DNA from: Aquilutibacter rugosus
Lineage (GTDB): Bacteria; Pseudomonadota; Gammaproteobacteria; Xanthomonadales; Xanthomonadaceae
Direction of reading: 5' to 3'
DNA length: 64,000 nt
Assembly (NCBI RefSeq): GCF_036541335.1
Contig: NZ_JAZHBO010000002.1
Span: 620,001-684,000, forward strand
Shown here: positions 31,897 to 41,323 of the stretch, one piece after another
How positions within the stretch are numbered: position 1 is the first letter of the stretch
Layout of the letters: each line of letters starts with the position of its first letter
The notes under the pieces: model-generated
The model's database searches: none
What the model was told of the DNA's origin: nothing
What the model saw: only the letters and a program-made list of their open reading frames with translations
Made by a program: the position numbers and the translations under genes

Positions 31897-33450
31897 ATGC
31901 TCTTTCAGCGCGTCAAACCGCTCGACCAGATTCTGGCCACTGCCGAAAAGAAATCCTTAAAACGACAACTCGGTGCATTCCAGCTCACCATGCTGGGAAT
32001 CGGGGCGATCATCGGCACCGGCATCTTTGTTCTGACTGCCGAGGCCGGCCAAAAAGCCGGTCCGGGCATGATGTACGCCTTTGTTATCGCCGCCGTGGTT
32101 TGCGCCCTGGCGGCGTTGTGCTATTCAGAGCTGGCTTCAATGATCCCGGTCTCGGGTTCGGCCTATACCTACTCCTACGGTGTGATGGGCGAAACCATCG
32201 CCTGGATTGTGGGTTGGGCTCTCGTCCTTGAATACGCGGTGGCTGCAGGTGCGGTTTCAGTGGGCTGGTCAGGCTACGTCAACGGCTTGCTCAAGAGCAC
32301 GGGCGTCGGGTTACCGCAGTTCCTGCAGACAGGACCGTTCGATGGCGGCGGCTTCAACCTGCTCGCCTTCTTGGTCGCTCTGGTTGTCACCTGTCTGCTG
32401 GTCCTTGGTACTTCCAAGTCGGCCAAGGTCAATGCCGTCATGGTGTGCATCAAGGTCGCTGCCCTGATCGCCTTCATCGTCGTGGCCCTGCCCGCAGTGA
32501 ACAAGGTCAATTTCGAGGACTTCACCCCGACCGGCTGGGGCTCGCCCATGGGTGGTATCGGCGTTCTGGGTGCTGCCGCTTCAATCTTCTTTGCATACGT
32601 TGGCTTTGATGCGGTTTCAACTGCCGCCGAAGAAACCAAGAACCCCAACCGCAATATCCCGATCGGTCTGATCGGCTCGCTGCTGGTTTGTACGGTGTTC
32701 TATCTGCTGGTCAGCTATGGTGCTGTGGGTGCCATCGGTGCCAAGCCGCTCATGGATTCCGCCGGCAACGCATTGGCTACCGGCAGCCAGGCCCTGGCCG
32801 CCGCGTGCGCATCACCTGCACACATCAACGACCTGGTCTGCTCCAAGGAGCCGCTGGCACACGTCATCCGCGAACTGAAGTTCCCGTGGTTGGCCGGCGC
32901 CATCGGTATGGCCGCCTCGCTGGCCCTGCCTTCGGTCATTCTGATGATGATCTACGGTCAGACCCGCATCTTCTTCACCATGTCGCGCGACGGCCTGCTG
33001 CCCGAAGCCTTCTCCCGCGTCCATCCCAAGTTCCACACGCCGCACGTCATTACGCTGATCACCGGTGTGTTCGTGTCGCTGTTTGCGGCGCTGTTCCCGG
33101 TCGGCATCCTGGCCGACATTTCCAATGCCGGCACGCTGTTCGCCTTTATCGCCGTGTCTGTCGGTGTGATGGTGCTGCGAATCAAGGATCCGGGTCGCAA
33201 GCGCAGCTTCCGCGCCCCGCTGATCTGGCTGGTGGGTCCGCTGGCCGTGGCCGGCTGTCTGCTGCTGTTCGCTAACCTGTCGGGCAAGACCCTGATGGTC
33301 TTTGTGGTCTGGGCACTGATCGGCCTGGTGTTCTACTTTGCCTACGGTTATCGCAAGAGCCACATGAACCCGGCCAATGCGCACATGCTGGAACCGATTC
33401 CTGCGGCAATGCCTGCAGAACCTAAGTTCCACGAGGGTCCGCAGGCCTAA
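31897..33450 (+). CDS. APC-superfamily amino acid permease
   Basis: A 517-residue inner-membrane transporter with about twelve to fourteen hydrophobic segments. The N-terminal GIGAIIGTGIFVLTAEAG motif (about 36-53) is the unwound TM1 substrate-binding element of the APC fold, and the TM6-TM8 region FFAYVGFDAVSTAAEETKNPNRNIP follows. It resembles the cationic-amino-acid/YfnA-type permeases of this lineage. Specificity cannot be assigned. A strong terminator follows; the gene appears monocistronic. Confidence 0.92.
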   Translation: MLFQRVKPLDQILATAEKKSLKRQLGAFQLTMLGIGAIIGTGIFVLTAEAGQKAGPGMMYAFVIAAVVCALAALCYSELASMIPVSGSAYTYSYGVMGETIAWIVGWALVLEYAVAAGAVSVGWSGYVNGLLKSTGVGLPQFLQTGPFDGGGFNLLAFLVALVVTCLLVLGTSKSAKVNAVMVCIKVAALIAFIVVALPAVNKVNFEDFTPTGWGSPMGGIGVLGAAASIFFAYVGFDAVSTAAEETKNPNRNIPIGLIGSLLVCTVFYLLVSYGAVGAIGAKPLMDSAGNALATGSQALAAACASPAHINDLVCSKEPLAHVIRELKFPWLAGAIGMAASLALPSVILMMIYGQTRIFFTMSRDGLLPEAFSRVHPKFHTPHVITLITGVFVSLFAALFPVGILADISNAGTLFAFIAVSVGVMVLRIKDPGRKRSFRAPLIWLVGPLAVAGCLLLFANLSGKTLMVFVVWALIGLVFYFAYGYRKSHMNPANAHMLEPIPAAMPAEPKFHEGPQA

Positions 33451-33472
33451 CTGCGACTCAGCTGCACCCGAG

Positions 33473-33500
33473 AACGGCGTCCTGAGTGACGCCGTTTCTT
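33473..33500 (+). terminator. Intrinsic terminator of the amino acid permease gene
   Basis: Stem AACGGCGTC/GACGCCGTT (9 bp) with a 6-nt loop, followed by TCTTTT. Confidence 0.85.
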
Positions 33501-33539
33501 TTAGTTATTCCTAACTTCGGATTCGTTACACTAGTGCCC

Positions 33540-34184
33540 ATGACTGACCAACTTCCTTACGATTACAAGCGGTTCTCGCACTCTGCCGGCGAGATCATCG
33601 TTAATGTTCGCGAGCTGTCCGATCTGGGCTGGACTCCCGCAACCAGCTCCAACTTTTCCGAACGAATTGATGCGAACCACATCGCCATTACGGTTAGTGG
33701 CCGCAACAAGGGCCGCCTCACCGAAAACGAAATCATGGTGATTGATCTCGACGGGAATCCCGTCGAAACCGATGCCGACAAGAAGTCCTCTGCCGAGACG
33801 CTTTTGCACACTATGCTCTACCGTCGCTTCGACGACGTGCAATGCGTGCTGCACACCCACTCCGTGAATCAGACGGTGGCCTCGCGCTTTTTTGCTGCTC
33901 AAGGATATGTGCGTCTCGAGGGCTATGAACTGCTTAAGGCCTTTGCCGGTCAAGCCACGCACGAAACGATGATCGATGTACCGGTCTTCCCCAATACACA
34001 GGACATGACGTCGCTTGCCGCACAGGTCAATGCACAGCTCGATAAGGGTCCGATGTGGGGCTACCTGATCGATGGCCACGGTCTGTACGCGTGGGGCCGC
34101 TCCATGAATGAGGCACGCCGCCATCTCGAGGCCTTTGAAACCCTGCTCACCTGCGAGCTCGAAATGAGGAAGCTGCAAAAATGA
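33540..34184 (+). CDS. mtnB: Methylthioribulose-1-phosphate dehydratase
   Basis: A 214-residue class II aldolase-like zinc enzyme that dehydrates 5-methylthioribulose-1-phosphate in methionine salvage. The signatures TSSNFSERID (about 34-43), the zinc ligands in HTHSVNQT (about 101-108), and the C-terminal GYLIDGHGLYAWG match MtnB. TACACT (-10-like, 33527-33532) ends 7 nt before the ATG and no Shine-Dalgarno is present, so the mRNA may be leaderless. It is first of a tight mtnB-mtnD-mtnC operon. Confidence 0.94.
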   Translation: MTDQLPYDYKRFSHSAGEIIVNVRELSDLGWTPATSSNFSERIDANHIAITVSGRNKGRLTENEIMVIDLDGNPVETDADKKSSAETLLHTMLYRRFDDVQCVLHTHSVNQTVASRFFAAQGYVRLEGYELLKAFAGQATHETMIDVPVFPNTQDMTSLAAQVNAQLDKGPMWGYLIDGHGLYAWGRSMNEARRHLEAFETLLTCELEMRKLQK

Positions 34185-34738
34185 GCCGACTGCGTATTTT
34201 TGACGAGGGCCAACCGGACCAGCCGATCCTGAACACGGCCGACGCGGCATCCATAGCCGCCGAACTCGATCGCATTGGCGTGCGCTTCGAACAGTGGCAA
34301 CCGCGCGCGGACGTGCAGCCGGGCGCCTCGCAGGAGGAGATCTTTGCCGCGTTCCGCGAGGACATTGATCGCGTGGTAGCAGAGCACGGCTTCACCACGG
34401 TCGATGTCGCCTCCATTGCCCCCGACAATCCGAACCGCGAAGCCGCCCGCGCAAAATTCCTTGACGAGCACTTCCATATCGAGGACGAGGTCCGACTGTT
34501 TGTGGCAGGCGCCGGTCAGTTCACGCTGCATGTCGAAGGCCGCGTCTACGAGGTACTGTGCACCAAGGGCGATTACATCGCCGTGCCGGATCGTACCCTG
34601 CACTGGTTCGATATGGGCCCCGAGCCGGCCTTCGTAGCGATTCGTTTCTTTAAGGATCCCGAGGGCTGGGTCGGTCATTTCACCGGCACCGACTGGGCCG
34701 CTAGGTTCCCGCGTTACGAGCCCGAGTCTGCGGCGTGA
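34181..34738 (+). CDS. mtnD: Acireductone dioxygenase
   Basis: A 185-residue cupin that oxidises acireductone to the keto acid precursor of methionine (Fe form) or to methylthiopropionate (Ni form). Metal ligands lie in DEHFHIEDEVRLFVAGAGQFTLH (about 94-116), with the HxH and Glu pattern, and in the later RTLHWFDMG. Starts overlap the mtnB stop by 4 bp (ATGA). Flanking genes make the salvage role clear. Confidence 0.95.
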   Translation: MSRLRIFDEGQPDQPILNTADAASIAAELDRIGVRFEQWQPRADVQPGASQEEIFAAFREDIDRVVAEHGFTTVDVASIAPDNPNREAARAKFLDEHFHIEDEVRLFVAGAGQFTLHVEGRVYEVLCTKGDYIAVPDRTLHWFDMGPEPAFVAIRFFKDPEGWVGHFTGTDWAARFPRYEPESAA

Positions 34739-35424
34739 CCCAGGTCATTCTTACCGATATCGAAGGCACGACCAGTAGTATTACGTTCGTAAAGGACGTG
34801 CTGTTTCCCTATGCACACCAGGCGATGGATCCGTTTATCCGCGCCAATGCGCAGGATCCGCAGGTGCGCGAGCGTCTCGATGCCGTGGCGCTGGAATCAG
34901 GCGTCCCTGCCGACGACCTGACCGGTCTGATCGAGGTGCTGCGCCGCTGGATTGATGAAGACCGCAAGCAAGGCGATCTGAAAGCGATACAGGGCCGCAT
35001 CTGGGAGTCCGGCTATCGCAACGGCGATTTCACAGCACCCGTTTACGACGATGCCTTAGAGATGCTGCGCCAATGGCACGCTGAAGGCGTTGCACTGTAT
35101 GTGTATTCTTCAGGATCGGTGCCCGCGCAGAAGCTGCTGTTTGGCCATACCCAGGCCGGTGACCTGCAGCCCCTGTTCTCGGGTTGGTTTGACACCGATG
35201 TCGGCGGCAAGCGCGAGGTCAGTTCATACCAGGTCATCACCTCGGCCATTGATGTGCCTGCCAATGAAATCCTGTTCCTGTCGGACATCGTGGCAGAACT
35301 CGATGCAGCCCGTGAGGCCGGTCTCGATACCGTTCTGCTGGATCGGCCGCAGGACTACCCGACGCCGCGGACCGGTGAGCAATGTAACGGTCATCGCCGC
35401 GTCACGGCGTTTACTGAAATCTGA
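34735..35424 (+). CDS. mtnC: Enolase-phosphatase E1
   Basis: A 229-residue HAD-superfamily enzyme that enolises and dephosphorylates diketo-5-methylthiopentyl-1-phosphate to acireductone, feeding MtnD. It opens ILTDIEGTTSSITFVKDVLFPY with the catalytic DxE(G)T motif of E1 enzymes, has YSSGSVPAQKLLFGHT, and ends with the metal-binding ILFLSDIVAELDAA. The start is GTG and overlaps the mtnD stop (GTGA). The order of genes, B-D-C, puts two consecutive enzymes in reverse order of the pathway. Confidence 0.95.
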   Translation: MTQVILTDIEGTTSSITFVKDVLFPYAHQAMDPFIRANAQDPQVRERLDAVALESGVPADDLTGLIEVLRRWIDEDRKQGDLKAIQGRIWESGYRNGDFTAPVYDDALEMLRQWHAEGVALYVYSSGSVPAQKLLFGHTQAGDLQPLFSGWFDTDVGGKREVSSYQVITSAIDVPANEILFLSDIVAELDAAREAGLDTVLLDRPQDYPTPRTGEQCNGHRRVTAFTEI

Positions 35425-35433
35425 TGAGTTGAA

Positions 35434-35457
35434 ACCGGCGGCCTAAGGGCCGCCGGT
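35434..35457. terminator. Hairpin between convergent mtnC and the histidase-like gene
   Basis: The 10-bp stem ACCGGCGGCC/GGCCGCCGGT with a 4-nt loop lies after mtnC and contains the stop codon of the minus-strand lyase gene. No U-tract on either side, so termination is probably partial. Confidence 0.45.
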
Positions 35458-37338
35458 CACTTGTGCCTTTACTGCTGCGAGCACTTTACCCTCGCGCTCC
35501 ATGCGGACTGCGGCCTGCACATCGCCATCGAGTGCGCGATCGCGATGCAGGAATGCAATCTCCTGCCGCACTGCACTCAATGCGGCTTGCACGGCAGGCG
35601 CCGGTGCTACGGTACGCAGTTGTGCCAGCTCGTCGCGCAGTGCATCGACCTCTTCCAGGAACTTGGACCAACTGTCACTGCCGGGCAGCGGCTTGCGTCG
35701 GAACTTGGTGGCGAAGCCTTCGGCATCCACAGTGCGAGCCAGCTCGCACGCCGATTCGATCATGGTCCGGCGCCAGTCCAGAGCTTGCGCGGCCGTCATC
35801 ATTTCCAGACCCAGAACCTTACCCAAGTCCTCGGCCATGGAGAGCACATGACGGCCTTCGTTGGCACCCATAGAGACGTGGTCTTCGGCATTGGCGCTGG
35901 TCGGCACCGAATACACCGAGGCCGGATGCGCACGCGTCGCCAGATCGTTGACGATGGCCGCGGCGGTGTACTGCACGATCATGTAGCCGGATTCAGTCGC
36001 ATCCTCATTGCCGCACAGGAAGGCCGGCAAGCCATCGTTCGTGGCAGGATCGACCAGCTTGTTCAAGCGGCGCTCTGATATCGAAGCGAGCACCGGAATC
36101 GCCGCCTTGAGGTAGCTCAGCGCCAGCGCCAACGGCATGCCATGGAAATGGCCGGCGGAGATCACCTTGTCTTCAACGTGCGGTTTGTCCGCATCGGGGA
36201 AGATAATCGGATTGTCGGTCAGCGAGTTCAGTTCAATGTCAAACACGCGTGCCGCCTGTGCGAGCGCATCGCGGAAGGCGCCGTGCACTTGCGGAGTGCA
36301 GCGCAAGGAGTAACTGTCCTGCGGCTGGTGCTTTTTGCCGCCAAGGAACGGCTTAAAGCGCGTATAGAACTTTTCACGACCGTGGCGCTGATCGGTCGGA
36401 ATCCACCACCAGCTGATGTCAAACGTGGACTTAGCCAACTCCGCCGTGGGCCAGCTATCGGGCGCCCAACCTGCAAACGTCGGCACGCGGTGATACGGAA
36501 TGTCGACCAATTCACTACCGGCCAGCAGTTGGCGCAGATGTGCAGCGGCCTCGACTTGGCCCGGATGCGGGCGCAGTGCGTGAACCTCCTCGGCAAAGGC
36601 GCCGGTGCGGCCGGCAAAGGCTTCGATGGTCATGGCTGCAGCGATGTCGGCCGTATCGGCAATGTCCTGCAGGCGCTGCAGAGCGAGTACACCGGTTGCC
36701 AGCATCTGCGCAGTGCCGTTGTTGAGGGCCAGGCCTTCCTTGTAGCTCAGACGGACAGGTTGCAGGCCGCGACGCTTCAAGGCCTCGGCCCCGTTCACTC
36801 GCTCGCCATCGACGAAGGCTTCACCGCCGCCGAGCAGCACAATCGCGAGGTGCGACAACGGTGCCAAATCACCGCTGGCACCGACCGAGCCCAATTGCGG
36901 GATCACCGGCACGACATCGGCATTGAGCAGGTCGACCAGCGACTGCAGCGTGGAGACGCGAATACCGGAGTGACCGCGCAGCAAAGTATTGATGCGGATG
37001 GCCATCATGGCGCGCACAACGTCGGACGCAAACGGCTCGCCCACGCAAACGGCATGCGTCACGATCAGATTGTTCTGCAGCTCCTCGTGCAGTTTCAGTC
37101 CTGCCATATCGCGGTCGGCTCGAACCGGATGGGCACCCAGCAGACGATTGGCATTGCTGCCAAAGCCGGTGGTCACGCCGTAGATGGGCTCTTGCAGCGC
37201 AACTTGCTCTGCAATAAAGTCCGCGGCTTTCTGGACCGCATCCCATTGTGCAGATGCCACCTCGACGCGCGCGCCACGGGCAATGGCAACGAGGGATTCA
37301 CGGGTTAGCGAATGGCCATCGAGCGTAATCGTGCTCAT
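35443..37338 (-). CDS. Histidase-family aromatic amino acid ammonia-lyase with insertion and C-terminal extension
   Basis: A 631-residue member of the MIO-dependent lyase family; bacterial HutH is about 510. Ala154-Ser155-Gly156 in SVGASGDLAPL form the MIO cofactor. Tyr53, His95 (in VTHA, the HAL-type position), Asn207, Tyr343/Arg346 (QDSYSLR) and Phe380 are retained. Two things are odd: about 50 extra Trp-rich residues (about 279-333, between LLAGSELV and KKHQPQD), and the segment where histidases have the active-site SEN reads NDL, with Asp465 instead of Glu. A helical tail of about 70 residues follows. It overlaps hisS by 4 bp. Deamination of histidine to urocanate is likely, but another substrate is possible. 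Confidence 0.85.
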   Translation of the reverse strand: MSTITLDGHSLTRESLVAIARGARVEVASAQWDAVQKAADFIAEQVALQEPIYGVTTGFGSNANRLLGAHPVRADRDMAGLKLHEELQNNLIVTHAVCVGEPFASDVVRAMMAIRINTLLRGHSGIRVSTLQSLVDLLNADVVPVIPQLGSVGASGDLAPLSHLAIVLLGGGEAFVDGERVNGAEALKRRGLQPVRLSYKEGLALNNGTAQMLATGVLALQRLQDIADTADIAAAMTIEAFAGRTGAFAEEVHALRPHPGQVEAAAHLRQLLAGSELVDIPYHRVPTFAGWAPDSWPTAELAKSTFDISWWWIPTDQRHGREKFYTRFKPFLGGKKHQPQDSYSLRCTPQVHGAFRDALAQAARVFDIELNSLTDNPIIFPDADKPHVEDKVISAGHFHGMPLALALSYLKAAIPVLASISERRLNKLVDPATNDGLPAFLCGNEDATESGYMIVQYTAAAIVNDLATRAHPASVYSVPTSANAEDHVSMGANEGRHVLSMAEDLGKVLGLEMMTAAQALDWRRTMIESACELARTVDAEGFATKFRRKPLPGSDSWSKFLEEVDALRDELAQLRTVAPAPAVQAALSAVRQEIAFLHRDRALDGDVQAAVRMEREGKVLAAVKAQVTGGP

Positions 37339-38744
37339 GCTTGCACCGCCGTCTGAAGATACGTCACCAATTGCGATTCCTGCACTTGTGTCTGTTCCTG
37401 TGTCTGAAGGTCTTTTAGGGTCACGGTGCCGTCAGCGCGCTCTTCGTCACCGACGACGGCGACAAAGCGAATGCCCGCCTTATCCGCATATTTAAACTGT
37501 TTTGCCAGCTTGCCGAACTCAAACACCGTCTCGGTGTTGATGCCCGCATCGCGCAGGATCGAAGCCAGTCGCAGGTTGTAGGCGGCCGATTCGGGGCGCT
37601 CGTCCATTAACGCCAGTAGCACCTGTGTACTCGAGCCGGAGGGAGGCAGCAAGCCGGCTTCGCGTAGCTGATAGAACAAGCGAGTCAGACCTATCGAGAT
37701 ACCGACACCCGGCAATTTGGACTTGGTGTAATAGCCGGCCAGATCCTCGTAACGACCGCCGGAGCAGATCGATCCGATGCCGGGATGATCATCGAGCAAG
37801 GTCTCGTACACGGTGCCGGTGTAGTAATCCAGACCGCGAGCGATCGAGAAATTGAGTGCGTAATCGGACTCCGGCACACCCAGCATATTCAACTGCTCGA
37901 TCACCAGCTTGAGTTCGGCAATGCCTTCGTCGAGTTCGGCATCTTGGCCCTGTAGCGATTGCAGTTGCTGCAGAGCCTGCTCACGCGAGGTCGAACGGAA
38001 GCCGACAAAGTCCATGATGGTCTGCACGGTAGTCGCCGGCAGCCCGAAGGACTCGCCGGTCAAGGTCGCCATCACGGCCTCAGCGCCGCGTTTGTCCAAC
38101 TTATCGATCTCGCGCAGGATCAGGGCCTGCTGTTCCGAATCCGACAGATTCAGAGAATTGAAAAAGCCGCGCAGCAGCTTGCGGTTGTTCAACTGAATCG
38201 TAAAGGAACCGATCTCCAGTGCTTTAAACACCGCGTGGATTACTGCGGGCAACTCGGCATCGTAACGAACGCTCAGCTGATCCTTGCCGATGATGTCAAT
38301 GTCGCACTGATAGAACTCGCGGAAGCGACCGCGCTGTTGGCGCTCACCGCGGTATACGCGCTGCATCTGATAACGGCGGAACGGAAATGCCAGTTCGCGT
38401 TCGTGCTCGGCCACGTATCGAGCCAGGGGCACGGTCAGATCAAACCGAAGTGCCAGTTCGGGAGTCTTGCCTTCGGCCAAAGCGCCCGTGGATTGCACAA
38501 AGTACACCTGCCGCTCGGTCTCGCCGCCGCTCTTGGTCAGCAGCGTGTCGGTGAGTTCAAAAACCGGCGTTTCGATCGGTGCAAAGCCAAAGCGTTCAAA
38601 CGTACTGCGAATGCGGTCGAGCAGGCGCTGAAACGTCATTTGCTCGGCGGGCAGCAGTTCCATCACACCGGCAGGAGTACGAGGCTTGATCAAGTTCAGG
38701 TCCCGGAAATTGGAATAGATGCCCATTCTAAAGGCCCTAGCCAT
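37335..38744 (-). CDS. hisS: Histidyl-tRNA synthetase
   Basis: A class II synthetase of 469 residues (463 if the internal ATG MGIYSNF is used). The N-terminal catalytic domain carries motif 1 around ELLPAEQMTFQRL, motif 2 FRRYQMQRVYRGERQQRGRFREFYQCDIDIIG, the histidine-specific ARGLDYYTGTVYE, and motif 3 in GVGISIGLTRLFY. The C-terminal anticodon-binding domain follows (VLLALMDERPESAAYNLRLASILRDAGINTE). AGGA lies 6 nt before the first ATG. Its stop overlaps the lyase start, tying a histidine-activating and a probable histidine-degrading gene in one transcript. Confidence 0.95.
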   Translation of the reverse strand: MARAFRMGIYSNFRDLNLIKPRTPAGVMELLPAEQMTFQRLLDRIRSTFERFGFAPIETPVFELTDTLLTKSGGETERQVYFVQSTGALAEGKTPELALRFDLTVPLARYVAEHERELAFPFRRYQMQRVYRGERQQRGRFREFYQCDIDIIGKDQLSVRYDAELPAVIHAVFKALEIGSFTIQLNNRKLLRGFFNSLNLSDSEQQALILREIDKLDKRGAEAVMATLTGESFGLPATTVQTIMDFVGFRSTSREQALQQLQSLQGQDAELDEGIAELKLVIEQLNMLGVPESDYALNFSIARGLDYYTGTVYETLLDDHPGIGSICSGGRYEDLAGYYTKSKLPGVGISIGLTRLFYQLREAGLLPPSGSSTQVLLALMDERPESAAYNLRLASILRDAGINTETVFEFGKLAKQFKYADKAGIRFVAVVGDEERADGTVTLKDLQTQEQTQVQESQLVTYLQTAVQA

Positions 38745-38788
38745 TTTTTTCCTGTTCTACAATCGGATTGGATTACCGGAGTCACGTA

Positions 38789-40042
38789 ATGTCCCGATTT
38801 ACTCTGCTTTTGCTGCTGCTTTCTCCTTTCATGGCATCCGCTGCCGAGCCGGTACAAGGCAAGCTGGTGGGGCTAGCGCTGCTCAACCGCAATGCGACCC
38901 TGAGTCTGCCGACCGACGTACCGCAGGAATTCCGGTTCAGCGGCAAATACACCAGCGGAGCACGCACAGAGCGCATTCACTCGGTCGAAGGCAAGTCCAA
39001 GGGCCGACGTACCGGTGCCTTCGTCCCGCTTCCGGGGCAGCCGCTGCAGGGCATCAGCGATGCGCAATGGATGGCGGACGGTACGGTATGGACCATCACC
39101 GATAACGGCTTTGGCGCCAAGACCAATTCGCGCGACGCGATGTTGTCGCTGACTCGACTGCGACCGAATTTTGCCAGAGGAAACGTGGCACGCGTGGAGA
39201 CACTGTATCTGCGCGATCCGGATCGTGTCCTGCCCCTAGAGCACGCTGTGCAATCAAAAGAAGGATGGCTCAGTGGAGCCGATTTGGATCCCGAATCATT
39301 CCGCTTTGCCGGTGACCGTCTGTGGATTGGCGATGAGTTTGGTCCGTATGTGCTGGAGTTCACTACCGATGGCCGAGCCATTGCCGCCCACCCCGCCGTG
39401 CATGACGGTCAACGGATCTGCGCACCCGACACTACCGCGAGCGACTGCGCGATTGTCATCGGACGCTCCAAGGGCTTTGAAGGTCTGGCAGTGAGCCGCG
39501 GCGGTCACACCTTGTACGCCATGCTTGAGGCGCCGCTGCCCGGCGACCACAATCTCACGATTCTGGAATTCGATCTGCGGCAACGACGCTGGACCGGTCG
39601 TCACTGGTCGTACACGCCGCTGCGCAAAGGCAGTGCCGTGGGTGCATTGACCTGGAGCGCCGATCACGAGTTACTGCTAATCGAACGCGACGATGGCGAA
39701 GGCCTGCTCGTGCCGCCCTGCCCGCCGGAGGCGCCGGATGCTGTCTGCTTTCGCGATCCCGCCCTGCACAAACAGCTAGTGCGCGTGCGCCTGACCGCTC
39801 AGGGGCGCGCCGAACCTCTGCGCACCATGGATCTGCTCCACGTCAGCAACCCACGACGCCTCGGCGGCTTAGGCACCGAATATGCCATGCCGTTCTGGAC
39901 CATCGAGACCGTGACACGCGTCGGCCGCAGCCAAGTGCTGATCGCCAATGACAACAACTTCCCGTTCTCGGCCAGTCGCCATCCGAACCGGCAGGACGAC
40001 ACCGAATTCGCGTTAATCGAGGCGCGCGAGCTGTTCCGCTAA
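38789..40042 (+). CDS. Secreted or periplasmic phytase-like esterase domain protein
   Basis: A 417-residue protein with an N-terminal signal peptide (MSRFTLLLLLLSPFMASAAEP, predicted cleavage after ASA). The rest fits the 'esterase-like activity of phytase' beta-propeller family: LQGISDAQWMADGTVWTITDNGFGAK, WLSGADLDPESFRFAGDRLWIGDEFGPYVLEF, GFEGLAVSRGGHTLYAMLEAPL, FALIEARELFR. Members are extracytoplasmic phosphoesterase-like proteins with few proven substrates. The ATG has GGAG 8 nt upstream. It is divergent from hisS, and its last 30 bp overlap the end of argH on the other strand. Confidence 0.87.
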   Translation: MSRFTLLLLLLSPFMASAAEPVQGKLVGLALLNRNATLSLPTDVPQEFRFSGKYTSGARTERIHSVEGKSKGRRTGAFVPLPGQPLQGISDAQWMADGTVWTITDNGFGAKTNSRDAMLSLTRLRPNFARGNVARVETLYLRDPDRVLPLEHAVQSKEGWLSGADLDPESFRFAGDRLWIGDEFGPYVLEFTTDGRAIAAHPAVHDGQRICAPDTTASDCAIVIGRSKGFEGLAVSRGGHTLYAMLEAPLPGDHNLTILEFDLRQRRWTGRHWSYTPLRKGSAVGALTWSADHELLLIERDDGEGLLVPPCPPEAPDAVCFRDPALHKQLVRVRLTAQGRAEPLRTMDLLHVSNPRRLGGLGTEYAMPFWTIETVTRVGRSQVLIANDNNFPFSASRHPNRQDDTEFALIEARELFR

Positions 40043-41323
40043 GTTGTCCAGTCGGGCTTGCAACGTTTCCAGCTGCAGGTTCCCTGCACCACCCGGCGAT
40101 ACGCGCGCACTCAAACTCGCTTCGGGAGTACGACCCGACCAAGTCGAAGGATCAGCAGCCGCCTTATACGCATCGCGGAAGGGAGTACCTGCGGCGGCCA
40201 TCTCCATGGCCACGTCCGTGGCGTACAGGCCGTCGTCGAGCACTTCGACCATTCGCTCGCCATTCCACTCGAGATTACGCAACAGATCGGGCACCAGGGC
40301 CAGGGCACCGAGTCCGCGACCAAAGCCATGACTGATGGAGCCCTTTGTGAACTGCAGATCGCGGTGGTAGCCGCTGGGCAAACTGACGGTCTGTTCAATC
40401 TCGACTCGTGCCGCGGCAACCGCCGCATAGCTGGCACGCATCAGTTCAATCACGTCGGGATTGCGTTTATTGGGCATCAGTGACGAACCGGTGGTGTACT
40501 GCGCCGGCAGCTTAACGTAACCGTATTCGTGGCTGGCAAACAGACTCAGATCCCAGGCCAGACGCCGCAAATCAAGAACCGATGCACCCAGTGCATCGAG
40601 TGCCGCCAGTTCAAACTTACCGCGCGAGAGCTGCGCATACGTGGCAATCAGTTGCGTACGATTAAAGCCTAAACGCTCACTGGCTGCATCGCGATCAAAA
40701 CGCACATTGACGCCATAACCCGATGCCGATCCCAGCGGATTGCTGTTGATCCACTGCAACGTGTCGAGAGCGCGCTGCGTGTTATCAATGAAGCCCTCAG
40801 CCCAGGCGCCCCACCACATGCCCAGCGACGAGACCATCGCCCGCTGCAGATGGGTGAAGCCGGCAATCGGCTGCATCGCCTCGGATTCGGCACGGCGCAG
40901 GGCCACCTCGGCAATCTCAATGGCAATACGGGCGGTCTGCTGCAACCGATCGCGCAACCACAATCGGCTAGCGACCAGCACCTGATCATTACGACTGCGG
41001 CCGGTGTGAATCTTGCGTCCGGTATCGCCCAGACGCTCGGTCAAATACGACTCGATGGCGGAGTGCATGTCCTCATAGCGCGCATCGAGAATAAATTCCC
41101 CGGCGACGAACGCCGCGTCCAGATCCGTCAACGCCGCGTCAATGTCAGCCAGCTCGTGATCCGTCAGAATGCCAAGCTCCTGCAGCGATTGCGCCTGCGA
41201 CTTGCTGGCACGGATGTCATAGCGCATCAGCTCGCGATCCAGCAACACATCGTCGCCGGCCAGAAAGGTCTGAATTTCAGCATCGACACTAACGCCGGGT
41301 TTTTGCCAAAGCAGTGCGGTCAT
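40013..41323 (-). CDS. argH: Argininosuccinate lyase
   Basis: A 436-residue fumarase/ASL-superfamily enzyme that splits argininosuccinate into arginine and fumarate. It has SRNDQVLVASRLWLRD (about 110-125), the HLQRAMVSS catalytic-His segment, and the signature GSSLMPNKRNPDVIEL (about 279-294). It lacks the usual 20-residue C-terminal end of the 457-residue E. coli protein, which is typical in xanthomonads. It is last of the argF'-G-E-B-C-H series, starting 4 bp inside argC. Confidence 0.95.
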   Translation of the reverse strand: MTALLWQKPGVSVDAEIQTFLAGDDVLLDRELMRYDIRASKSQAQSLQELGILTDHELADIDAALTDLDAAFVAGEFILDARYEDMHSAIESYLTERLGDTGRKIHTGRSRNDQVLVASRLWLRDRLQQTARIAIEIAEVALRRAESEAMQPIAGFTHLQRAMVSSLGMWWGAWAEGFIDNTQRALDTLQWINSNPLGSASGYGVNVRFDRDAASERLGFNRTQLIATYAQLSRGKFELAALDALGASVLDLRRLAWDLSLFASHEYGYVKLPAQYTTGSSLMPNKRNPDVIELMRASYAAVAAARVEIEQTVSLPSGYHRDLQFTKGSISHGFGRGLGALALVPDLLRNLEWNGERMVEVLDDGLYATDVAMEMAAAGTPFRDAYKAAADPSTWSGRTPEASLSARVSPGGAGNLQLETLQARLDNLAEQLARLD

